DNA from: Thiothrix sp. UBA5583 | Lineage (GTDB): Bacteria; Pseudomonadota; Gammaproteobacteria; Thiotrichales; Thiotrichaceae | Assembly: GCA_002425225.1 (NCBI GenBank) | Contig: DILV01000023.1 | Span: forward strand, 157,023-191,223 | Direction of reading: 5' to 3' | DNA length: 34,201 bases | In this document: piece by piece, positions 26,399-34,150 of the stretch | Position numbering within the stretch: position 1 is the first letter of the stretch | How the letters are laid out: the number at the start of each line of letters is the position of its first letter | Notes under the pieces: model-generated | What the model saw: only the letters and a program-made list of their open reading frames with translations | What the model was told of the DNA's origin: nothing | Databases searched by the model: none | Position numbers and translations under genes: made by a program

Positions 26399-26901
26399 AC
26401 AACAAAAACTACAATATCAATGAGTTGCTTGACCGACTGGCGCAGCAAATTCGTGACTGGATGCAGGAACGCCACATTGACGATCCGCTGATTGTTGGCA
26501 TCCATACTTCCGGGGTATGGATTGCGGATGAGCTGCAAAAACGCCTGCAACTAGCAGACGAACCGGGCGAACTCAACATGACTTTTTACCGCGACGATTT
26601 CAGCCGGGTTGGCCTGCATCCGCAAAGCAAGCCTTCCCTGCTGCCGGATGTGGATGACCGCCACATTTTGCTAGTAGATGATGTTCTCTACACCGGGCGC
26701 ACCATCCGTGGCGCCATGAACGAATTGTTTGATTTCGGGCGCCCGGCTTCCATCACGGCAGCAGTGCTGGTAGCGCGTGGCGGGCGGGAGTTGCCGATTG
26801 AGGCACAACTGACAGCGTTGCGGGAAGAACCGGGATTTGAATACAGCTATGAAGTCAGCGGGCCTGAACCACTCAGCCTGACACTCATTGCCAAGCAATA
26901 A
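26395..26901 (+). CDS. pyrR: PyrR: uracil phosphoribosyltransferase / pyrimidine regulatory protein
   Basis: A 168-residue type I phosphoribosyltransferase-fold protein. The PRPP loop HILLVDDVLYTGRTIRGAM (about 92-110) is intact, as are LIVGIHTSGVWIADEL and MTFYRDDFSRVGLHP, typical of PyrR. In gammaproteobacteria pyrR commonly sits next to pyrB and pyrC; here the coding block stops with pyrR. I take ATG 26395, overlapping the ruvX stop (ATGA), not the TTG six bases earlier. No attenuator-like RNA was recognised ahead of it. Confidence 0.95.
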   Translation: MNNKNYNINELLDRLAQQIRDWMQERHIDDPLIVGIHTSGVWIADELQKRLQLADEPGELNMTFYRDDFSRVGLHPQSKPSLLPDVDDRHILLVDDVLYTGRTIRGAMNELFDFGRPASITAAVLVARGGRELPIEAQLTALREEPGFEYSYEVSGPEPLSLTLIAKQ

Positions 26902-26914
26902 TCAGTAAATTCAC

Positions 26915-26958
26915 GAGCCGTTACCCAACTCTCAGTCGGCTTGGTGGTCAACGTCTAA
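26915..26958 (+). pseudogene. Relic of the 3' end of a barrel-protein gene (paralog of 33476-34150)
   Basis: Read in frame, these bases give RAVTQLSVGLVVNV and a stop. The intact barrel protein at the other end of the module finishes EAVTQLSVGLVIGF and a stop. At DNA level 24 consecutive bases are identical (26923-26946 and 34115-34138). There is no gene body upstream: only about a dozen bases separate it from the pyrR stop. So it looks like the last codons of a deleted or recombined paralog. Confidence 0.75.
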
Positions 26959-26979
26959 TCCCGCCAATCTCACTCGCAG

Positions 26980-27005
26980 GGTGGGTTGTAAAACCCACCT
27001 TTCTC
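26980..27005 (+). terminator. Rho-independent terminator after pyrR and the relic barrel tail
   Basis: GGTGGGTT, loop GTAA, AACCCACC form an 8-bp perfect stem, followed by TTTCTC. The T-run is short. It isolates the tonB-pyrR operon from the accessory module, and may have been brought in with the relic barrel gene end. Confidence 0.75.
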
Positions 27006-27144
27006 ATGCCAATCCACCCACGCTCAACCGCGCAACGTATCCACCCCACTATCTCCACCCTTTCCTCTCCCGTCACCCCCCCCGTAGCGCACTAGAGGCA
27101 GACAATCTGACTATCTTTTAATCTATTTTATTGATTTTATTGTG

Positions 27145-27173
27145 TTTACATCAAAAAAATAAATGGATACCAT
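27145..27173 (+). promoter_or_regulatory. Candidate promoter of the ELWxxDGT module
   Basis: TTTACA (27145-27150), 17-bp A-rich spacer, TACCAT (27168-27173), inside an AT-rich stretch that follows C-rich DNA. It lies about 37 bp before the first start codon. An inverted repeat ATGG-ATA-CCAT (27163-27173) covers the -10, and the segment ending CATTATC matches the Fur consensus at 12 of 19 bases by hand count; that is weak. The rest of the 26959-27209 gap holds a terminator and a C-rich tract (eight Cs at 27076-27083) and no gene. Confidence 0.4.
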
Positions 27174-27209
27174 TATCGTTATTGATGGGATCTTAGGGAG
27201 TTTGCTGCC

Positions 27210-30200
27210 ATGAAATCCATTTCGCCTTTTCATTCATATCACCCGCTTACGTACTCACCCGCCTACTCTGGCGCAACAGGGCATCACCGCGTAACACAAC
27301 GCGCCACCGCCGCTATCAAGGCACTGCTATCGTGGCTGCTGTTGTTGCTGGTACTGTTCCTGAGCCTGCCCGCACAGGCGGAGTTGTCCAGCATTGACAT
27401 AAGATCGGGCAGTGGCAGCAGTGGACCCAGAGAGTTTACGGTGTACAACAATAAATTGTATTTCGTTGCTGAAGGCGGAGACGGCGGTACGGCGTTGTGG
27501 TTTATTGACGCGACACAGATGCCTCAGCAGGTGGCAAAAATCAAGCGTCTCTACGACCTCACGGTGTACAACAACAAGTTGTATTTCAGTGCCCTCGATT
27601 ACAACGAGAACTACGGTCAAGAGTTGTGGGTTAGTGACGGTACGGCATCGGGAACTAAAATGTTGAAAGACATCCGTGAATACGCGCAGGGCAGTTCTCC
27701 CAGCTCCTTCGCGGTATACAACAACAAGCTGTATTTCAGTGCCAATGACGGCATCAATGGCAGCGAGTTGTGGGTTAGTGACGGCACGGCGGAAGGCACC
27801 AAGCTGGTGAAAGACATCAAGCCTGGTGGAAGTAGCGGCCACGAATCCTCCACGTCCGGCTGGTACTCACGACACATGACCGTGTACAACAACAAGCTGT
27901 ATTTCCAAGCCGATGACGGCACCAACGGCAGCGAGTTGTGGGAAAGTGACGGCACGGCGGAAGGTACCAAATTGGTGAAAGACATCAAGCCTGGTAGTGG
28001 CGGCGGCGAACCATTCGACCTGACCGTGTACAATAACAAGCTGTATTTCCAAGCCGACGATGGCACCAACGGTTTTGAGTTGTGGGAAAGTAACGGCACG
28101 GCAGACGGCACTAAGCTGGTGAAGGACATCCAGCCGGGTCTTGGCGAAGGCAGCCGACCTCATCCCTTCACGGTGTATAACAACAAGCTGTATTTCCAAG
28201 CCGATGACGGCATCCACGGCGAGGAGTTGTGGGAAAGTGACGGCACGGCAGATGGCACTAAGTTATTGAAAGACATCAATGAAGGCATTTCCGATGGTCG
28301 TGTCGAGAATCTCACAGTGTACAACAACAAGCTGTACTTCACTGCTGATGCTGGTTATGGCATCGGTCTCGAGTTATGGGTTAGTGACGGTACGGCAAGT
28401 GGCACTATGTTAGTGAAAGACATCTGGCCAGGTCGGGACATCGGCAGTGACAACAGCAGTTATCCCTTCTACTTCGCGGTGTACAACAACAAGCTGTATT
28501 TCAGTGCCGAGGGTCCTTACATCGGTAGGGAATTGTGGGCATTTAGCCCGCTGCAAGTCACCGCCCAAACGCCCGCCAATGGGGCAACCGGGGTTGCTGC
28601 TACCACTAGCAGCCTGCGCCTGACTTTCGGCGAGGCTGTCACCGCCAAGACTGGTAGCATCATTGTCTACAAAGCCAGCGACAACAGCCAAGTGGACACC
28701 ATCGACGTTGCCACCAGTGGCGTGACCGTCAACGGGCAAACCGCCACCATCAGTTTGCTTGCCAATGTGTTGTCACCCAACACAGGGTATTACGTCACGG
28801 TGGCAGCAGGGGCATTCAACGGGGCAACGAGTGGGGTGTTTTCCGGCTTGAGCGGCTCTAATGCGTGGACATTTACTACAGGCAAAGGCAACCAAACCGT
28901 TACCTTTGATGCCGCCACCCCCACCAACAAAACGCTGGGTGATGCCGCGTTCAGCGTCACCATCACTGCTAGCAGCGGCTTGACCCCGACGTTGGGCAGC
29001 AGCACGACGGACGTATGTACCGTCTCCGGCAACACCGTTACCCTAGTGGCGGTAGGTACTTGCACCCTAACCGCCAGCCAAGAAGGGAATGACAGCTACA
29101 ACGCCGCCGCGCAAGTGACCAAAGACATCACGGTCAGCCTCGCCAAGCTCAACCAAACCGTCGCCTTTGATGCCAACACCCCCACCAGCAAAACGCTGGG
29201 TGATGCCGCGTTCAGCGTCACCATCACCGCCAGCAGCAGCTTGACCCCGACCTTAGGCAGTAGCACGACGAACGTATGTACCGTATCAGGCAGTAGTGTC
29301 ACTCTGTTGGCAGCAGGCACTTGCACCCTAACCGCCAGCCAAGCGGGGAATGACCGCTACAACGCTGCCGCGCAAGTGACTAAAGACATCACAGTCGCTA
29401 AAGGCAACCAAACCGTCGCCTTTGATGTCAACACCCCCACCAACAAAACACTGGGTGATGCCGCGTTCAGCGTCACCACCACCGCCAGTAGCGGCTTGAC
29501 CCCAACCTTGGGTAGCAGTACCACGAATGTGTGTACTGTCTCCGGTAGCACCGTGACCCTGTTGGCAGCAGGCACTTGCACCCTAACCGCCAGCCACGCG
29601 GGGAATGCCAACTACAACGCCGCCGCGCAAGTGACCAAAGACATTACAGTCGCCAAAGGCAACCAAATTGTTGCTTTTGATGCCAACACCCCCACCAACA
29701 AAACGCTGGGTGATGCTGCGTTTACTGTCACTACCACAGGTGGTGCATCTGACAATGCTGTCACCTTGGGCAGCAGTACCACGGGCGTATGTACCGTCTT
29801 TGGCAGCACCGTGACCTTGTTGACAGCAGGCACTTGCACCCTGATTGCCAACCAAGAGGGGAATGCCAACTACAACGCTGCTGCGCAAGCGACCAAAGAC
29901 ATTACGGTTGCTAAGGGCAACCAAACCGTCACCTTTGATGCAGCCACTCCCACCAGCAAAACACTGGGTGATGCTGCGTTCAGCGTTACCATCACTGCCA
30001 GCAGTGGCTTGACCCCGACCTTAGGCAGTAGCACGGCGAGCGTATGTACCGTTTCCGGCAACACCGTTACCCTAGTGGCGTTAGGCACTTGCACCCTGAC
30101 CGCTAACCAAGCGGGGAATACCGACTACCATGCCGCCGCGCAAGCGACCAAAGACATCACGGTCAAGACTAACCAAACCGTTGCCTTTGATGCTGCTACC

Positions 30201-30902
30201 CCCACCAGCAAAACACTGGGTGATGCTCCCTTCAGTGTCACCACCACCGCAAGCAGCGGCTTGACCCCGACCTTGGGCAGCAGCACCACAAACGTATGTA
30301 GCGTCTCCAGCAACACTGTTACCCTGCTGGCAGCAGGCACTTGTACCCTCACTGCTAATCAAGCTGGGAATGCCAACTACAACGCTGCCGCGCAAGCGAC
30401 CAAGGATATTACGGTCACAGCCCAAAGCACCGCAGGTGATACGACCGTCACCATCAGCAAAGGGAATATCCAAAACTTGCGTGAGGAAAGCACCAGCGGC
30501 TACACCATCGGCAAACCCTCTGACATGGCGTTTAACTCCGGCGCATACAGCTATCGCATCGTGGGTCTAAGTACCACCACACCGGAGACAGTCACAACCA
30601 GCCTAACCTTTGACAGCCCCATCCCCACAGGCGCAAAACTCTACAAAGTCAGCAACACAGGCTACACCGAAATCACCGGGGCAATTCTCAGTGGCAACAC
30701 CGCCACCTTCAGTATCACCGACAACGGTAGCCTCGACACTAATCCTGCATTGGGCACTATTGACGACCCAGTAGCCTTGGGTGTACCCGCCAGTAGTGGT
30801 GGCACAGCCAGCAGCGGCGGTGGCGGCAGTTTCGACTGGCTGGAACTGCTGTTCGCCTTCTCAATCATGGGCGCAACCCTACGCCGTCGCATCAACGTGT
30901 AA
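27210..30902 (+). CDS. ELWxxDGT-repeat surface protein with six Ig-like repeats and GlyGly-CTERM-like tail (paralog 1)
   Basis: A 1230-residue secreted or cell-surface protein. Residues 1-57 form an unusually long signal peptide (hydrophobic WLLLLLVLFLSL, cut after AQA). About 75-445 hold eight YNNKLYF units, each usually followed by ELWxSDGTAxGTKLVKDI; the first is degenerate and the last ends ELWAFSPLQ. Eight units suggest an eight-bladed propeller. About 447-558 is a Big_5 Ig-like domain (TPANGATGVAATTSSLRLTF ... WTFTTG). About 559-1070 are six approximately 85-residue Ig-like repeats (GNQTVTFDAATPTNKTLGDA), each with two Cys (VCTV and GTCTL). About 1075-1195 resembles the choice-of-anchor-U domain. 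The end is Gly-rich, then hydrophobic WLELLFAFSIMGATL and RRRINV, a GlyGly-CTERM-like sorting signal (rhombosortase substrate by family knowledge). AGGGAG at 27195-27200 precedes the ATG. Ligand unknown. Confidence 0.88.
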   Translation: MKSISPFHSYHPLTYSPAYSGATGHHRVTQRATAAIKALLSWLLLLLVLFLSLPAQAELSSIDIRSGSGSSGPREFTVYNNKLYFVAEGGDGGTALWFIDATQMPQQVAKIKRLYDLTVYNNKLYFSALDYNENYGQELWVSDGTASGTKMLKDIREYAQGSSPSSFAVYNNKLYFSANDGINGSELWVSDGTAEGTKLVKDIKPGGSSGHESSTSGWYSRHMTVYNNKLYFQADDGTNGSELWESDGTAEGTKLVKDIKPGSGGGEPFDLTVYNNKLYFQADDGTNGFELWESNGTADGTKLVKDIQPGLGEGSRPHPFTVYNNKLYFQADDGIHGEELWESDGTADGTKLLKDINEGISDGRVENLTVYNNKLYFTADAGYGIGLELWVSDGTASGTMLVKDIWPGRDIGSDNSSYPFYFAVYNNKLYFSAEGPYIGRELWAFSPLQVTAQTPANGATGVAATTSSLRLTFGEAVTAKTGSIIVYKASDNSQVDTIDVATSGVTVNGQTATISLLANVLSPNTGYYVTVAAGAFNGATSGVFSGLSGSNAWTFTTGKGNQTVTFDAATPTNKTLGDAAFSVTITASSGLTPTLGSSTTDVCTVSGNTVTLVAVGTCTLTASQEGNDSYNAAAQVTKDITVSLAKLNQTVAFDANTPTSKTLGDAAFSVTITASSSLTPTLGSSTTNVCTVSGSSVTLLAAGTCTLTASQAGNDRYNAAAQVTKDITVAKGNQTVAFDVNTPTNKTLGDAAFSVTTTASSGLTPTLGSSTTNVCTVSGSTVTLLAAGTCTLTASHAGNANYNAAAQVTKDITVAKGNQIVAFDANTPTNKTLGDAAFTVTTTGGASDNAVTLGSSTTGVCTVFGSTVTLLTAGTCTLIANQEGNANYNAAAQATKDITVAKGNQTVTFDAATPTSKTLGDAAFSVTITASSGLTPTLGSSTASVCTVSGNTVTLVALGTCTLTANQAGNTDYHAAAQATKDITVKTNQTVAFDAATPTSKTLGDAPFSVTTTASSGLTPTLGSSTTNVCSVSSNTVTLLAAGTCTLTANQAGNANYNAAAQATKDITVTAQSTAGDTTVTISKGNIQNLREESTSGYTIGKPSDMAFNSGAYSYRIVGLSTTTPETVTTSLTFDSPIPTGAKLYKVSNTGYTEITGAILSGNTATFSITDNGSLDTNPALGTIDDPVALGVPASSGGTASSGGGGSFDWLELLFAFSIMGATLRRRINV
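27441..28540 (+). repeat. Eight ELWxxDGT/YNNKLYF propeller repeats (paralog 1)
   Basis: GTGTACAACAACAAGCTGTA or a near copy recurs eight times at spacings of roughly 100-170 bp, each followed by a block encoding ELWxSDGT. The DNA is more alike than protein conservation alone demands, pointing to recent duplication or gene conversion. Confidence 0.85.
28884..30418 (+). repeat. Six tandem Ig-like repeats of 252-261 bp (paralog 1)
   Basis: Units start at 28884, 29145, 29400, 29655, 29913 and 30165, all in frame. Each runs from GGCAACCAAACC-like sequence through CTGGGTGATGC to GACATCACGGTC. Unit 4 is most divergent in its middle (TTTGGASDNAVTLGSS). The second gene carries one unit of the same kind at 32693-32943. 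Confidence 0.88.
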
Positions 30903-30949
30903 AGCACTGCATATAGCCAGCACACTAATAACTTGAGGATTTTGCTGCC

Positions 30950-33463
30950 ATGAAACCCATCCTACCTTGCAAAATCGTTTGCCAGCCTATTCGCTTACCC
31001 TGCGGTAACAGGTGTCCCCGCGCAACACAACTCGCTACCGCCGCCGTCAAGGCGTCGCTGTCGTGGATGTTGTTGCCGCTGGTGCTGTTCCTATGCTTGC
31101 CCGCACAGGCGGGGCTATCCCCCATTGATGCGACGCCGGGTAGTGGCGGCATCTCTCCCAAGAAACTCACGGTGTACAACAACAAGTTGTATTTCAGTGC
31201 CTATGGTGGTAGCAATAATGGCGTCCAGTTGTGGGAAAGTGACGGCACGGTAGGTGGCACCAAGTTGGTGACAGACATCGTGGCATCTGGTAACGATTAC
31301 ACTCCTGTTGATCTTACAGTGTACAACAACAAGTTGTACTTCAGTGCCGACAATAGAAACGGCTTGGAGTTATGGGAAAGCGACGGTACAGCAGGCGGTA
31401 CCAAGCTGCTGAAAGACATCAACAATGGCGATAGCGGCAGCTCTCCCGCTGACTTCACGGTATACAACAACAAGCTGTATTTCAGCGCCTATGAGCACAA
31501 CACGCGCACTGAGTTGTGGGAAAGTGACGGCACGACAGGCAGCACTAAGCTACTGAAAGACATCAATGTTTCTTCTAATGATCTCAGCGGCAGCTCTCCC
31601 GGTGGTTTCACGGTGTACAACAACAAGCTGTATTTTCGTGCCGACGACGGCATCAACGGTTCTGAGTTGTGGGAAAGTAACGGCACGGCAGAGGGCACTA
31701 AGCTGGTGAAAGACATCCAAACAGGCAGGGGTTCCGGCTATCCCATTGACTTCGCGGTGTACAACAACAAGCTATATTTCAGTGCTAATGATGGTATCAA
31801 CGGTTTTGAGTTGTGGGAAAGTGACGGCACGGCAGAAGGCACCAAGCTGGTGAAAGACATCTGGACAGACAATAGGACAGTCGATAGTCCCGATTTAAAC
31901 TACGAAATCCTAAATATAGCTCCGACCACCCCCAATAATAGCTATCCCACTAATCTCACGGTGTACAACAGCAAGCTGTATTTTCAAGCCAAGGACGGCA
32001 CTAACGGTTCTGAGTTGTGGGAAAGTGACGGCACGGCAGAAGGCACCAAGCTGGTGAAAGACATCAGGTCAGGCAGTGTCGGCAGTGATCCTGCTTACCT
32101 TACGGTATACAACAACAAGCTGTATTTCAGTGCTAATAACGGCGACAATGGCAACGAGTTGTGGGAAAGTGACGGCACGGCAGAAGGCACCAAGCTGGTG
32201 AAAGACATCAGGTCAGGCAGTGGCAACAGTGATCCCGCTGACTTCACGGTGTATAACGACAAGCTGTATTTCGGTGCTAATGATGGTATCAACGGCTACG
32301 AGTTATGGGCATTGAGTCCGCTGCAAGTCACTGACCGGAGTCCTGCCCATGGTGCGACCGGGGTTGCCGCTAATATCAGCAGCCTGAGCTTGACTTTCAA
32401 CGAAACTATTACCGCTGGGGCTGGTAATATCGTTGTCCGCAAAGCTGGTGTCACCGGGATTAACCGCACCATTGCCCAAGGAATCAACAACAACGACCAA
32501 GTGGACAGCATCGACGTCACCACCAGTGGTGTGACCATCAACGGGCAGACCGCCACCATCAGTTTGCTTGCCAATGTGTTGTCACCCAACACAGGGTATT
32601 ACGTCACGGTGCCAGCAGGGGCTTTCACCGGGGCAGAAAGCGGGGCGTTTTCAGGCTTGACTGACTCTAATGCGTGGACATTTACCACAGGCAAAAGCAA
32701 CCAAACTGTTGCCTTTGATGCCGCCACCCCCACCAGCAAAACGCTGGGCGATACAACGTTCAACGTCACCACCACCGCCAGTAGCGACTTGACCCCGACC
32801 TTGGGCAGCAGCACCACGAATGTGTGTACTGTCTCCGGTAGCACCGTGACCCTGTTGGCAGCAGGTACTTGCACCCTAACCGCCAACCAAGAGGGTGATG
32901 ATAGCTATAACGCTGCCGCGCAAGTGACTAAAGACATTACCGTCAACGCCACCACCCAAGACAGCGCGGGGAGTACAAGTCTCACCATCAGCCGGGGACA
33001 CTTACTGGAGTTGGAGGAGGTCAGTGTTGGCTCCTATACCACGGGCAAGCCCAGTGGTATGGAATTTGCCCTTGGCTCATACAGCTACCGTGTCGTCGGC
33101 TTAAATACCACCATCCCGGAAACCATTACCATCACCTTAACTTTCGCTAGCCCCATTCCCACGGGTGCAAAGCTCTACAAAGTCAGCAACACAGGCTACA
33201 CCGAAATCACAGGAGTAGGAGTAACGTTGATCGGCAACACCGCCACCTTTGATATTACCGACGGCGGTAGTTTGGATGCGGACGGCGTACACAACGGCAC
33301 GATTGTTGACCCCGTAGCCCTCGGCGCACCTGCTGGTGGCGGCACAGGTGGCGGCACAGCCAGCAGCGGCGGTGGCGGTAGCTTCGGCTGGCTGGAACTG
33401 CTGTTCGCCTTCTCAATCATGGGCGCAACCCTGCGCCGTCGCATCAACGTGTTTGGCAACTAA
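30950..33463 (+). CDS. ELWxxDGT-repeat surface protein with one Ig-like repeat and GlyGly-CTERM-like tail (paralog 2)
   Basis: An 837-residue paralog of the preceding protein. Long signal peptide 1-54 (SWMLLPLVLFLCLPAQA); eight YNNKLYF/ELWESDGT units at about 75-453; Big_5 domain about 455-581; a single Cys-containing Ig-like repeat about 582-666; choice-of-anchor-U-like domain about 672-795 (ITDGGSLDADGVHNGTIVDP); then a Gly-rich stretch and the same hydrophobic-plus-arginine tail as paralog 1. Between units 5 and 6 the linker is longer (IWTDNRTVDSPDLNYEILN and on). It starts 47 bp after paralog 1, with GAGGA ahead, and shares the leader TTTGCTGCCATGAAA with it. The region just before the Big_5 ends is expanded by about 15 residues (TGINRTIAQGINNND). 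Likely co-transcribed; function beyond surface display or secretion is unknown. Confidence 0.88.
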   Translation: MKPILPCKIVCQPIRLPCGNRCPRATQLATAAVKASLSWMLLPLVLFLCLPAQAGLSPIDATPGSGGISPKKLTVYNNKLYFSAYGGSNNGVQLWESDGTVGGTKLVTDIVASGNDYTPVDLTVYNNKLYFSADNRNGLELWESDGTAGGTKLLKDINNGDSGSSPADFTVYNNKLYFSAYEHNTRTELWESDGTTGSTKLLKDINVSSNDLSGSSPGGFTVYNNKLYFRADDGINGSELWESNGTAEGTKLVKDIQTGRGSGYPIDFAVYNNKLYFSANDGINGFELWESDGTAEGTKLVKDIWTDNRTVDSPDLNYEILNIAPTTPNNSYPTNLTVYNSKLYFQAKDGTNGSELWESDGTAEGTKLVKDIRSGSVGSDPAYLTVYNNKLYFSANNGDNGNELWESDGTAEGTKLVKDIRSGSGNSDPADFTVYNDKLYFGANDGINGYELWALSPLQVTDRSPAHGATGVAANISSLSLTFNETITAGAGNIVVRKAGVTGINRTIAQGINNNDQVDSIDVTTSGVTINGQTATISLLANVLSPNTGYYVTVPAGAFTGAESGAFSGLTDSNAWTFTTGKSNQTVAFDAATPTSKTLGDTTFNVTTTASSDLTPTLGSSTTNVCTVSGSTVTLLAAGTCTLTANQEGDDSYNAAAQVTKDITVNATTQDSAGSTSLTISRGHLLELEEVSVGSYTTGKPSGMEFALGSYSYRVVGLNTTIPETITITLTFASPIPTGAKLYKVSNTGYTEITGVGVTLIGNTATFDITDGGSLDADGVHNGTIVDPVALGAPAGGGTGGGTASSGGGGSFGWLELLFAFSIMGATLRRRINVFGN
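31172..32310 (+). repeat. Eight ELWxxDGT/YNNKLYF propeller repeats (paralog 2)
   Basis: Again exactly eight copies of the GTGTACAACAACAAG-type block, with two small changes (YNSKLYF in unit 6, YNDKLYF in unit 8). The blocks for GTAEGTKLVKDI in units 4-7 are nearly identical DNA to each other and to those in the first gene. Confidence 0.85.
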
Positions 33464-33475
33464 GGGGAAACAACC

Positions 33476-34150
33476 ATGCAACACCAACGAAAAAAACCTA
33501 GCACCCACGTTTGCGCCCTTATCGGCGCAACCCTGCTGTTAGCCGTACCAGCAGCCATCTACGCTGACGGTGCAAACAGTACCGCCCCCAACCACCGCGC
33601 TGTTTTATTCAGCCTTGGGCAAACCCAACAAGCTGCTGGTGACAGCGTGGCGGAACTCACCGCCAAGGGCTACACCGCGATCAATTACCAAGCCGACAAA
33701 ACCGCCACCAGCGGCAGCATCGGCTACCGCCACCCGTTAGCCAATCACTGGAGTGTGGACACACAATACCTTAACCAAGGCGAAGCCAAACCCAACCTCA
33801 CCGCCACCTTACCCGCAGGCAAAAGCAACGCCCAAGCCGCGCAAGACATGGCGGAATCACTCCCCAAACGAGGGCAAGGCATCAGTGTGGCGGCATTGCA
33901 CCACCACGCCCATAACGGCAACTGGACAAGCCACCTCGGTGGTGGCGCGTTTATGTGGCACAGCGAACGCAAAATCACCGTCAACGGCACAAGCCACACC
34001 AGCAACCGCGATGGCATCAGCCCACTCGTCCAAGCCGGGTTAGGCTACCGTATCACCCCCCGGACAAGCCTCGAAGGAACGCTGCAACACACCTTCATGC
34101 CCGATGAAGCTGTCACCCAACTCTCAGTCGGCTTGGTGATTGGTTTCTAA
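33476..34150 (+). CDS. Small outer-membrane beta-barrel protein
   Basis: A 224-residue protein with a signal peptide (hydrophobic ALIGATLLLAVPAAIYA, cut after Ala30). The mature part has alternating hydrophobic-polar strands such as SIGYRHPLANHWSVDTQYL, GISVAALHHHA, SPLVQAGLGYRITPRTSLEGT and ends in TQLSVGLVIGF: the C-terminal Phe and preceding pattern fit insertion by BAM. It resembles eight-stranded OmpA/OmpW-like barrels in size, but I cannot assign a family by eye. AGGGGA lies just before its ATG, 12 bp after paralog 2, so it is the third gene of the module. It may help present or export the two CTERM proteins, or be an independent porin-like protein. The remaining 51 bp of the window hold no recognised feature. 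Confidence 0.8.
   Translation: MQHQRKKPSTHVCALIGATLLLAVPAAIYADGANSTAPNHRAVLFSLGQTQQAAGDSVAELTAKGYTAINYQADKTATSGSIGYRHPLANHWSVDTQYLNQGEAKPNLTATLPAGKSNAQAAQDMAESLPKRGQGISVAALHHHAHNGNWTSHLGGGAFMWHSERKITVNGTSHTSNRDGISPLVQAGLGYRITPRTSLEGTLQHTFMPDEAVTQLSVGLVIGF

Noticed and set aside
27441-28540. CRISPR-like regular repetition of GTGTACAACAACAAG
   Set aside because: Spacing is irregular, the intervening DNA is itself repetitive and in frame, and it encodes ELWxxDGT units; no cas genes.
28790-30352. Series of similar antisense frames repeating every 255 bp
   Set aside because: They repeat only because the Ig-like units on the plus strand repeat; each is a shadow, and their Val-rich sequence does not match a family I know.
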